From Macrostomum hystrix (lineage: Eukaryota; Platyhelminthes; Macrostomidae), in NCBI GenBank assembly GCA_950097015.1, contig CATNEN010000001.1, positions 12,980,001 to 13,044,000 of the forward strand: a DNA stretch of 64,000 nucleotides. Direction: 5' to 3'. How positions within the stretch are numbered: position 1 is the stretch's first letter; each line of letters begins with the position of its first letter. Below are positions 22,571-32,245 of the stretch, in pieces. The notes under the pieces are model-generated. The model made no database searches, was not told the origin of the DNA, and saw only the letters and a program-made list of their open reading frames with translations. The position numbers and the translations under genes were made by a program.

Positions 22571-22967
22571 GATTGAGAAATGAGAAGCAAAATGAAATAG
22601 TTGAGAAAGAATGATAGGGTTTGAAAGATGAAACTTTGTGAATTCGGATGTCTGAAGAATCAGATAAGGCGCCCTTATAGCCAAACTAATTTGCAGGCTT
22701 TTTATCATCCAGTGGGCTGAATCGGAGCTTATCTTAAGACGCAGGGTAAAAACTGAAAAATCAATAAAGAAAACAGGGGTCTAAATCTAAAAAACCTATG
22801 ATTTGGGGTGTGGGCTCCCCAGGCCCGTGCGTCCACATTCCGGGGCAGAGGGCTCACAATGTACACTGGTCTGCGCCAGCCAGAGAGAAAAGCTGTGATG
22901 TAATCTATTTATAAATTCGCACTGACTGTCTCGCCAGTGGGGTTGACACAGTTATGTACATTTGACA
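22571..22967 (-). promoter_or_regulatory. 5' region of the Helitron transposase gene
   Basis: This is the sequence upstream of the ATG at 22570. CTCGCCAGTGGGGTTGAC (22930-22947) continues for about 35 bp in a form matched at 33208-33240 and, inverted, near 52877-52907 in family B Helitrons, where it lies about 340 bp from the 5' end. Here the homology stops at about 22967 where a 23-bp array takes over, so the unit's own 5' terminus is missing. No clear TATA box is assigned. Confidence 0.5.
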
Positions 22968-23109
22968 CACTGATTCAAACTCGGGTTTTGCCATGATTAA
23001 GACTCGGGTTTTGCCATGATTAAGACTCGGTTTTTGCCATAATTAAGACTCGGGCTTTGCCATGATTCAAACGATGGTTTAGCCATGATGGTTTATTTAT
23101 GATTCAAAC

Positions 23110-26100
23110 CAGTGTTCCCACTACCTGCGGAAATTCCGCAATGCGGAATTTCTGGCTCGCCTGTGGAAAATCAAGAGGAATTTTGCAATCTGCGGAAATT
23201 TGGTTGCTCCGATTTTGCTCTGATATTTGAATATATGAGGAATTGAGGACACACTTTAGTTTTATACAATCTATATACTAAATATCTTATATATATATAT
23301 ATTTGTCAATATCTAGTATTTTCTATTTGTTGGAATTCTCCTTAATTATTTGTACACATTATACTACTGTTTAAAAGTTCATTTCTTTATTGATTGTAGT
23401 TCTTAGTTTAGTCTATGTTCCACCGCCACCCTCTTACTAGGAAACTTAGTTTTTCGCATAGAGCTAGAATGGAAATTGGAACCTAATGAGTCTGGAAGCG
23501 AGTTTAATGAGTCAATACCAATAGTTAATTAAATAGATCAGGTTGGCTAGAAAGACTTTACAAAGTAGCTCAACTTATTTTTCAGCTTTGCTGCCTTTGC
23601 GACTTGCGTTTAACTCAATAAGACAATAACTGAAAAAATATTCTGAGAATACGCTCGTACCCTCGTAGTGAGATGTCTCTAAGCAAGCCTCGTGCAACAG
23701 CATTTCGACATGAGTGGTTACAGCGATCCATTGATGGACGAGTCCTTAGCGAGTGGCTTCAGCCTGATCGAAGTGACGAACTGCTTGGCTTCTGCACCGT
23801 GTGCAAAAAATCATTTCACCTCGGCACTAGTGGGTTCGGCGCAGTTACAGCCCACGCCCAAGGCAAGAAGCACAAGAGTCGATTGCCAGTCATGAATGAG
23901 ACTGGGATAGCACACTTTTTTCCTACTCAAGGCAGCAAGCCATCTTTCACTGCCATGAAGAAGGCTGACGCAGAAGTGCTAATGGCAGAGCTGCGACTTG
24001 GAATCCATTTTATTGAGCACAATATTGCGTACAATACAGCCGACCACTCGGGTGTGTACCCAGCTATGTTTCATGATAGCAAAATTGCTCAAGACATGAA
24101 GTGCCATCGCACAAAACTGTGCTATCTTGTTAATCACGCTCTTGCACCAGTGATGCGTGATGAGATGATTCAAGACTTAAACTCTGGCTGCGGACTGTTT
24201 TCCCTTTCTATTGACGAGTCATCTGATGGGGCACGAAAGCACATGGCAGTTGTAATATCATTTGTGTCGTCGAAGAAGGGAAGGCTGTGTACAACTGCCT
24301 TGAAAACAGTTGAAGTTTCTGACTGCTCAGCCGCTGCTCTGAAAGAGGAAGTTTTGAAGATTCTCGATGAATTCAACATTCCGATTAGGAACTGTGTTAG
24401 CATATCAACAGATGGACCAGCAGTTATGGTTGGAAAGTTTAACGGCTTCCAAAAAATAATGCATGACTTTGCATCTCATCTTGTTTCCATTGGACCATGC
24501 AGTTTGCATATTGTCTCCAATGCGGTTCGACGTGCATGTGAAGCCTTTGATGGAAATGTAGAGGACTTCGCTGATGAAGTGTTCTCCTACTTTCAGACCT
24601 CGAAAAGGTGGACGCGTTATAACAAAGTTCAGTCACTGCTTCAAGTGGCCCAGCATCGCATGTTGCGGCGCGTTGAAACAAGATGGGTGCAGCTTTTGCC
24701 TGTTGTTAATAGGCTTATTGAGCAATATGATTCTCTGGAAGAATTCTTTGTGAAGAATCCATCTCTGATTGAGCAAAAGACCAAAAAGACCAAAGAAATT
24801 GCTGAGCACCTAAAGTCGACGCATACACTGCTTAATCTGCAATTTCTGGCTGCTGTCTTGCCGCATCTAGACCAATTCGAGAAGGCATTTCAGACAGAGG
24901 AGCCGTGTGTCCATCTTTTGCATGGAGAAGTCCGCAATTTGTTTAGGCAGACTTTGTCATTCTTTTTAAATCCAGCGCACATTCAGGAGAACAATCGACA
25001 TTTGAGAAATTTGTCGTTGGAAGGCAAATACTTCCTCTCTAATGAAGCCATCTTTATCGGCGAAGCAGCTAAAGAGACATTAAAAAAAGGCTTGTCGGAC
25101 ACTCAACAGAAGCTCTTTTTCCTACGTGTTCGCACCTTCTATCGTGAACTTGCATTGTACTTGCAAGAACATTTGCCTCTGTCGAATCCTGTCTTACGCT
25201 CGCTACAATTTCTGGATCCGCAATATCCTATGAAAGTCGGTCTCGCAGCAGCTACTACATCGCTTGCTGCATGTAACCTAGCCAAACAAATGGAATATAC
25301 ACCTGATTCCGTATCAAAAATTGATTCCGAATGGCGATGCTTCCTCGTTGACCAACAGGTAGTGGCTTTGGCTAAGGACAATGATGTGGTTACATTTTGG
25401 CTTCGCGTGTCAGCCCTAGAGCTTGGTGGTCAAAAAAAGTACGGCACACTAACCCGACTAGCTTTGGGTGCTCTGACCATTCAGCCAGGCAACGCTGCAG
25501 TAGAGCGAGTCTTTAGCGAGTTATCGGACTTGTTAACGAAAAAACGCAACAAGCTTGGTGAATTGTCTATTGATGCCTGCCTTTTTGTTCGACACTACAT
25601 CCGCCAATCTGGGCTAGTTGGTGAGGAGCCTACAACCTGCGAAAACTTTCCATTGACAGACGTCTACGTTCAGTCTGCTGGGAAGGCTCGTTCAGTGTAC
25701 ATGGAATTCCTTCAACAGCAAAGAGATGCTGATAAGGCCAAGAAAGATGCACGGATTGCCGCTAAACAGTTGGAAGAGCAGCTTGCTGCTGAGATTGAAG
25801 TAAACAAGAAGAAGATGGAATTGGAGGCGGCTGAAAAAAAGTTGGCTGCAGAGCGTGAAATAATTGAAGCTGAGAAGCGAGCTGCTTCGGCTATGCTGCT
25901 CGAGTATCAGAAAAAAATGAGGACTTTAGAAGAGCGAGAGGCCAAAGCTCTACATGATGACGCCAAGCTGCTGAAGCGAAAGTTGAAGACTCAAGACGAG
26001 CTGGCTGCAGAAGCACTGAAAAAGGCCGCCAAGATGATATGCAAATCACTAGAAAACAGAACAATGGGGCGTACTAGTAACTAATAAGACAATGTCACGC

Positions 26101-26779
26101 GTCTTGACTAGAGGTAGGATTGGATCCCGATCACAAAAGCCTGGGATCCTGGCCAAACTCATGATCATGATTCTGAAATTATTTTGAGATCCCATCCAAC
26201 CATCTTATATATTCATATCTTTAAATGCTGAAACCTGAAATTCAATCATGAATTGCAATCCCGATTCCCGAAATTAGGAATCCCAATCCCAAAAATCTTC
26301 ATCCTGTCCAATCTCTAGTCTTGGCAGCAGTCTAATTAATAAGCAAAGTATTGTATCTCTAGTAGTTAACTTTACTTAATTAGTTTTACTTTTATTAACA
26401 GTTGAATAGAACCTAAAGAATGTTTAATGCTTGTAGTTGTAACTAAATAGCAGTTGTGCCTGTGTGTCACGTGACACGTCAAATCTTTTCCGTAAAGTGC
26501 AAACATTGAGCCAGCCATTGTTTTTTCGTTAAAGTAGAATAAAAAGAACTTTTTGCCATCCACAGCCAATGTGATGGGTTGACAACTTGATTGTAAACTG
26601 GAAGTCTAGAATACATTGACTTAGACTTGCTTACTTATTTTGAGTTTAAAAAAATGCTTGTTCAAAAGTTTTTTTCCATAGTTTTGTTGAAAATCTTATC
26701 ATATTTAATAGGTTAAGCTATCTGCGGAATTTTCTTTAGGCTGCGGAGGAAAAATGGGTAGATTGGAGTGGGAACACTG
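23110..26779 (+). mobile_element. Complete hAT DNA transposon
   Basis: Terminal inverted repeats CAGTGTTCCCACT (23110-23122) and AGTGGGAACACTG (26767-26779) are perfect over 13 bp. They are flanked by 8-bp target duplications ATTCAAAC (23102-23109 and 26780-26787), taken from the 23-bp minisatellite into which it inserted. Subterminal GCGGAA words recur near both ends (for example 23127-23152 and 26724-26748). It contains one intact transposase. All structural hallmarks of the hAT superfamily are present, so it may be recently mobile. Confidence 0.95.
23673..26084 (+). CDS. hAT-family transposase, intact
   Basis: A single 803-aa ORF. Near the N-terminus is a zinc finger of the form CxxC...HxxxxxH (FCTVCKKSFHLGTSGFGAVT region, about residues 47-75) that may bind transposon ends. 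The RNase H-like core shows SLSIDESSD (first catalytic Asp), ISTDGPAVMVGKFNG (second Asp) and the CxxH pair in GPCSLHIV. The C-terminal hAT dimerisation region is clear: GNAAVERVFSELSDLLTKKR (about residues 600-625), where the catalytic Glu is expected. An extra Glu/Lys/Ala-rich segment (about residues 670-790) looks like a long coiled coil, more than usual for the family. It cuts and pastes the surrounding element. Start chosen as the first ATG after upstream stops. Confidence 0.9.
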   Translation: MSLSKPRATAFRHEWLQRSIDGRVLSEWLQPDRSDELLGFCTVCKKSFHLGTSGFGAVTAHAQGKKHKSRLPVMNETGIAHFFPTQGSKPSFTAMKKADAEVLMAELRLGIHFIEHNIAYNTADHSGVYPAMFHDSKIAQDMKCHRTKLCYLVNHALAPVMRDEMIQDLNSGCGLFSLSIDESSDGARKHMAVVISFVSSKKGRLCTTALKTVEVSDCSAAALKEEVLKILDEFNIPIRNCVSISTDGPAVMVGKFNGFQKIMHDFASHLVSIGPCSLHIVSNAVRRACEAFDGNVEDFADEVFSYFQTSKRWTRYNKVQSLLQVAQHRMLRRVETRWVQLLPVVNRLIEQYDSLEEFFVKNPSLIEQKTKKTKEIAEHLKSTHTLLNLQFLAAVLPHLDQFEKAFQTEEPCVHLLHGEVRNLFRQTLSFFLNPAHIQENNRHLRNLSLEGKYFLSNEAIFIGEAAKETLKKGLSDTQQKLFFLRVRTFYRELALYLQEHLPLSNPVLRSLQFLDPQYPMKVGLAAATTSLAACNLAKQMEYTPDSVSKIDSEWRCFLVDQQVVALAKDNDVVTFWLRVSALELGGQKKYGTLTRLALGALTIQPGNAAVERVFSELSDLLTKKRNKLGELSIDACLFVRHYIRQSGLVGEEPTTCENFPLTDVYVQSAGKARSVYMEFLQQQRDADKAKKDARIAAKQLEEQLAAEIEVNKKKMELEAAEKKLAAEREIIEAEKRAASAMLLEYQKKMRTLEEREAKALHDDAKLLKRKLKTQDELAAEALKKAAKMICKSLENRTMGRTSN

Positions 26780-27106
26780 ATTCAAACTCTATGATTCAGA
26801 CTCTGGTTTAGCCATGATTCAGACGCTGTTTTAGCCATGATTCAAAGTCTGGTTTAAGCATGATTCAAACTCTTGTTTAGCCATGATTCAAACGATGGCT
26901 TAGCCATGATTCAAACGATGGTTTAGCCATGATTTTAAACGATGGTTTAGCCATGATTCAAACTCTGGTTTAGCCATGATTCAAACGATGGTTTAGCCAT
27001 GATTGAAACTCTGGTTTAGCCATGATTCAAACTCTGGTTTAGCCATGATTTAAACGCTGGTTTAGCCATGATTTAAACGCTGGTTTAGCCATGATTCAAA
27101 CTCAGA

Positions 27107-27695
27107 TTTGCTATGATTTATGATATTTTATTTACAAAATGAAAAAATAAATTAAAATAATCTTCAATCACTACTGGCTGAAAATTAGTCTAAATGATTT
27201 GACGCAGTGCAGAATCGAACCCTAGCCTAGCCTAACCTATTCCTAGTGCCTACACATCGGCTATTCCGACTGTTGGTTAGTGCGTGCAAAATATAGCCTT
27301 ATAAAATGAATTCTCAAAGTTCTGGCTTTGTACAATGAAGTAAGAAAATAGAGTACACTCAGTCTCGCGGTGGGTTGTGTACATTTATTTCCAATTTGTC
27401 TCCAGAGTGCAGGCTTCAAATTCAATCAGCTAGGGGTTGTTGCGCAATTTGACGATGCAATTCTAATTCAGTAGCAGTGAGTAAAATTCTCAATAGGCCA
27501 CGATGTTTGACCTTTAAAAAGTCATGTTTTTCGAATATTTAATCCCTTTAGAAATAAAGTTAAGCTTAATAAAAATACGTGTATAATTGTCCCTATATTT
27601 GGCATCTTTTGGTGAAGAAATTGTGAAAATCGGTTGAGCCGTTCGGGAGAAAATCAATTACAACCAAGCAACCATTTCATTTTTAGTATAGTGGA
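27107..27695 (-). repeat. Conserved 5' segment of Helitron family A (A1 copy)
   Basis: This 0.6-kb block recurs at 31630-32245 and, inverted, at 46446-47035. It holds the 5' TC end, the GAACGGCTCAACCG motif, AAGCTTA and the tRNA-like module at 27201-27270. No protein is encoded. Confidence 0.85.
27201..27270 (-). repeat. tRNA-like Pol III module in Helitron A1
   Basis: On the minus strand the A box TAGCCGATGTG (27263-27253) and B box GGTTCGATTCT (27221-27211) are about 32 bp apart. The module resembles the SINE head at 1450-1523. Confidence 0.6.
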
Positions 27696-27790
27696 CTAGC
27701 AAGTTTTGCCCCCCTTCGGAGAGCAGAAATACTTTTAATTCGTCTAGTATATACTTTTTAGCAGCTGAATTTACAGCTTTTTAAAGCTAC
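27696..27790 (-). mobile_element. Helitron A2 3' end and subterminal segment
   Basis: Minus-strand order: CAGCTGCTAAAAAGTATATA, then TTCTGCTCTCCGAAGGGG hairpin, then GGCAAAACTTGCTAG. Nearly the same as 48245-48338 and 7223-7300. Confidence 0.85.
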
Positions 27791-29106
27791 AATGAACCCC
27801 CAGTTGACAATGATCCCCCAGTTGACAATGATCCCCCAGTTGACAATGATCCCCCAGTTGACAATGATCCCCCAGTTGACAATGAACCCCCAGTTGACAA
27901 TGAACCCCCAGTTGACAACAATCCCCCAGTTGACAATGATCCCCCATTTGACCATGATCCCCCAGTTGACAATGATCCCACAGTTGACAATGATCCCCCA
28001 GTTGACAAAGATCCCCCAGTTCACAATGATCCCCCAGTTGATGAAGTCTCCCCATTGATGATGATCCCCAGTTAACAATGTTCCTCCAGTTGACAATGAT
28101 CCCCAGTTGACAATGATCCCCCAGTTGATGATGATCCCCCAGTTGAAAATGATCCCCCAGTTGACAATGATCCCCCAGTTGAGAATGATCCCCCAGTTGA
28201 CAATGATCCCCCAGTTAACAAAGATCCCCCAGTTCACAATGATCCCCCAGTTGATGAAGTCTCCCCATTGATGATGATCCCCAGTTAACAATGTTCCTCC
28301 AGTTGACAATGTTCCCCCAGTTAACAATGATCCCCCAGTTGATGATGATCACCCAGTTGACAATGATCCCCCAGTTGACAATGATCCCCCAGTTGACAAT
28401 GATCCCCCAGTTGACAATGATCCCGCCGGTTGACAATGATCCCACAGTTGACAATGAACCCCCAGTTGACAATGATCCCCTAGTTGATGATGATCCCCTA
28501 GTTGACAATGATCCCCCAGTTGACAATTTGATCCCCCAGTTGACAATGAACCCCCAGTTGACAACGATCCCCCAGTTGACAATGATCCCACAGTTGACCA
28601 TGATCCCCCAGTTTACAATGATCCCACAGTTGACAATGATCCCCCAGTTGACAAAGATCACCCAGTTCACAATGATCCCCCAGTTGACAAAGATCCCCCA
28701 GTTCACAATGATCCCCCAGTTGATGATGATCCCCCAGTTGATGATGATCCCCAGTTGATGATGATTCCCCAGTTGACAATTATCCCCCAGTTGACCATTA
28801 CCCCCCAGTTGACAATGATCCCCCAGTTCACAATGATCCCCCATTTGACAATGATCCCCCAGTTGACAATGATCCCACAGTTGACAATGATCCCCCAGTT
28901 GACAAAGATCCCCCAGTTCACAATGATCCCCCATTTGATGATGATTCCCCAGTTGACAATGATCCCCCAGTTCACAACGATCCCGCAGTTGACAATGATA
29001 CCCCAGTTGACAATAATCCCCCAGTTTACCAAGATCCTCCAGTTGACGATTATCCCCCAGTTTACCTTGATCCCCATTTTGATGATGACTCCCCAGTTGA
29101 CGTTGA
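27791..29106. repeat. 18-bp minisatellite (CCCCCAGTTGACAATGAT)n
   Basis: About 70 units occur, with GTTGATGATGAT and GTTCACAATGAT variants. Because 18 is a multiple of three, long ORFs appear on both strands (Pro-Gln-Leu-Thr-Met-Ile and Asn-Trp-Gly-Ile-Ile-Val repeats). These are not credible genes. Confidence 0.97.
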
Positions 29107-31629
29107 TTTTTTAAACGCTGGGTTAGCCAAGATTCAAACTCTCGTTTTACCATGATTCAAACTCTAATTTAGCCATGATTCAAACTCTGGTTTAGCCATG
29201 ATTCAGACGCAGTGATGATTTAAAGTCTGCTTTAGCCATGATTCAAACTCTGGTTTCGCCTTGATTCAAATTTAGCCATGATTCAGACTCTAGGTTAGCC
29301 ATTATTCAAACTCTGGTTTAGCCATGATTCAGACTCTGGTTTAACCATGATTCAAACTCTGGTTTAGCCATGATTCAAATTCTGGTTTAGCCATGATTCA
29401 AACTCTGGTTAAGCCACGATTCAGACTCTGGTTTAGCCTTGATTTAAACTCTGGTTAACCATGATTCAGACTCTGGTTTAGCCATGATTCAAACTCTGGT
29501 TTAGCCATGATTCAAACTCTGGTTTAGCCTTGATTCAAACTCTGGTTAAGCCATGATTCAGACTCTGGTTTAGCCATGATTCAAACTCTGCTTTAGCCAT
29601 GATTCAGACGCTGGTTTAGCCATGATTCAGACTCTGGTTTAGCCATGATTCAAACTCTGGTTTAGCCATGACCATGATTCAAACTCTGGTTTAGCCATGA
29701 TTCAAACTCTGGTTAAGCCATGATTCAGACTCTGGTTTAGCTATAATTTAAACTCTGCTTTAGCCATGATTGAAACTCAGGTTTAGCTATGATTCAGACG
29801 CTGGTTTAGCCATGATTCAGACTATGGTTTAGCCATGATTCAGACTCTGGTTTAGCCATGATTCAGACTATGGTTTAGCCATGATTCAGACTCTGGTTTA
29901 GCCATGAATTAGATACTGGTTAGCAATGATTCGAACTCTGTTTATCCCCCAGTTTACCATGATCCCCCAGTTGACGATTATCCCCCAGTTTATATGATCC
30001 CCATTTTGATGATGACTCCCCAGTTGACGTTGATTTTTTAAACGCTGGGTTAGCCAAGATTCAAACTCAGGTTTCGCCATGTTTTAAACCCTGGTGGGCT
30101 ATGATTCAAACTCTCGTTTTGCCATGATTCAGACTCTCGTTTTACCATGATTCAAACTCTGGTTTAGCCATGATTCAGACTCTGGTTGACTATGATTCAA
30201 ACTCTGGTTTTGCCATGACTCAAATTCTGGTTTAGCCATGATTCAAACTCTGGTTAAGCCATGATTCAGACTCTGGTTTAGCCTTGATTTAAACTCTGGT
30301 TAACCATGATTCAGACTCTGGTTTAGCCATGATTCAAACTCTGGTTTAGCCATGATTCAAACTCTGGTTTAGCCTTGATTCAAACTCTGGTTAAGCCATG
30401 ATTCAGACTCTGGTTTAGCCATGATTCAAACTCTGCTTTAGCCATGATTCAGACGCTGGTTTAGCCATGATTCAGACTCTGGTTTAGCCATGATTCAAAC
30501 TCTGGTTTAGCCATGACCATGATTCAAACTCTGGTTTAGCCATGATTCAAACTCTGGTTAAGCCATGATTCAGACTCTGGTTTAGCTATAATTTAAACTC
30601 TGCTTTAGCCATGATTGAAACTCAGGTTTAGCTATGATTCAGACGCTGGTTTAGCCATGATTCAGACTATGGTTTAGCCATGATTCAGACTCTGGTTTAG
30701 CCATGATTCAGACTATGGTTTAGCCATGATTCAGACTCTGGTTTAGCCATGAATTAGATACTGGTTAGCAATGATTCGAACTCTGTTTATCCCCCAGTTT
30801 ACCATGATCCCCCAGTTGACGATTATCCCCCAGTTTATATGATCCCCATTTTGATGATGACTCCCCAGTTGACGTTGATTTTTTAAACGCTGGGTTAGCC
30901 AAGATTCAAACTCAGGTTTCGCCATGTTTTAAACCCTGGTGGGCTATGATTCAAACTCTCGTTTTGCCATGATTCAGACTCTCGTTTTACCATGATTCAA
31001 ACTCTGGTTTAGCCATGATTCAGACTCTGGTTGACTATGATTCAAACTCTGGTTTTGCCATGACTCAAACTCTGGTTAGCAATGATTCAAACTCTGGTTT
31101 AGCCATGATTCAAGCTCTGGTTTAGCCATGATTCAAACTCTGGTTTAGCCATGATTCAGACTCTGGTTTAGCCATGATTCAGACTCTGGTGTAGCCATGA
31201 TTCAGACTCTGGTTTAGCCATGATTCAGACTCTGGTTTTGCCATGATTCAGACTCTGGTTTAGCCATGAATCAGACTCTGGTTAGCAATGATTCGAACTC
31301 TGGTTTAGCCATGATTCAAACTCTGGTTTAGCCATGATTCAAACTCTGGTTTAGCCATGATTGAAACTCTGGTTTAGCCATGATTCAAACTCTGGTTTAG
31401 CCATGATTCAAACTCTGGTTTAGCCATGATTCAAACTCTGGTTTAGCCATGATTCAAACTCTGGTTTAGCCATGATTCAAACTCTGGTTTAGCCATGATT
31501 CAAACTCTGGTTTAGCCATGATTCAAACTCTGGTTTAGCCATGATTGAAACTCTGGTTTAGCCATGATTTAAACTCTGGTTTAGCCATGATTCAAACTCT
31601 GGTTTAGCCATGATTCAAACTCTGGTTTA
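29107..31629. repeat. 23-bp minisatellite (GATTCAAACTCTGGTTTAGCCAT)n with an 845-bp duplication
   Basis: About 100 units. Segment 29375-30219 is repeated at 30220-31064 with an exact 845-bp offset, including a small island of 18-bp-type repeat (about 29940-30050 and 30785-30895). The tract after 31280 is much more homogeneous than the rest, which suggests recent local expansion. Confidence 0.95.
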
Positions 31630-31728
31630 GCGGTGTGCTATGATTTATGATATTTTATTTACGAAATGAAAAAAATAAATTAAAAAAATCTTCAATCACT
31701 ACTGGCTGAAAATTATTCTAAATGATTT

Positions 31729-31800
31729 GACGCAGTGCAGAATCGAACCCTAGCCTAGCCTAACCTATTCCTAGTGCCTACACATCGGCTATTCCGACTG
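31729..31800 (-). repeat. tRNA-like Pol III module in Helitron A2
   Basis: Nearly identical to 27201-27270, with the A box in 'cacatcggcta' and the B box in 'agaatcgaacc' (both minus). Confidence 0.6.
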
Positions 31801-32245
31801 TTGGTTAGTGGGTGCAGAAATCTGCCTTATAAAATGAATTCTCAAAGTTCTGGCTTTGTACAATGAAGTAAGAAAATAGAGTACACTCAGTCTCGCGGTT
31901 TGTTGTGTACATTTATTTCCAATTTGTCTCCAGAGTGCAGGCTTTTAACTCAGTCAGCTAGTGGGTGTTGCGCAAGTTGATGATGCAATTCTAACTCAGT
32001 GGCAGTCAGTGAATGAAATTCTCAATAGGCCAAGATAGTTTGACCTTTGAAATGGTCAAAAAAACATGTTTTTCGAATATTTAATCCCCTTAGCAATAAA
32101 GTTAAGCTTAATAAAAATACGTGTATAATTGTCCCCATATTTGGTATCTTTTGGTGAAGAAATGGTGAAAATCGGTTGAGCCGTTCGGAAGAAAATCAAT
32201 TACAACCAACCAACCAAGCAAGCATTTCATTTTTATTATAGTGGA

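Larger units (their letters stand above)
22968..27695 (-). mobile_element. Non-autonomous Helitron A1 (5' end intact, 3' end missing, hAT inside)
   Basis: Read on the minus strand from 27695 it begins TCCACTATACTAAAAATGAA, then holds the GAACGGCTCAACCG block, an AT-rich segment, a tRNA-like module and a 23-bp array (27106-26788 and 23101-22974) interrupted by the hAT element. The 18-bp array and hairpin seen in complete copies are absent; the array abuts the Rep-helicase 5' region instead. Its 5' T directly follows the CTAG of the next element (A2) with no intervening base. Confidence 0.75.
27696..32245 (-). mobile_element. Complete non-autonomous Helitron A2 (4.55 kb)
   Basis: On the minus strand it starts at 32245 with TCCACTATAATAAAAATG, preceded by A, and ends at 27696 with a hairpin then GCAAAACTTGCTAG. 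Between are, in order, the 0.6-kb conserved 5' segment with a tRNA-like module, a 2.5-kb 23-bp array, a 1.3-kb 18-bp array and a 65-bp subterminal segment. It has no coding capacity. The 5'-TC, 3' hairpin and CTAG, and lack of target duplication fit the Helitron model. The same order is seen in the 1.9-kb element at 46446-48338. Confidence 0.85.

Noticed and set aside
27758-29153. Long ORFs on both strands with INWGIIV- or PQLTMI-type repeats
   Set aside because: Direct result of an 18-bp tandem repeat; no start context, no non-repeat domain, and the same in Helitron A3.
27791-31629. CRISPR-like regular array
   Set aside because: Units are contiguous without unique spacers and lie in an animal-type Helitron.
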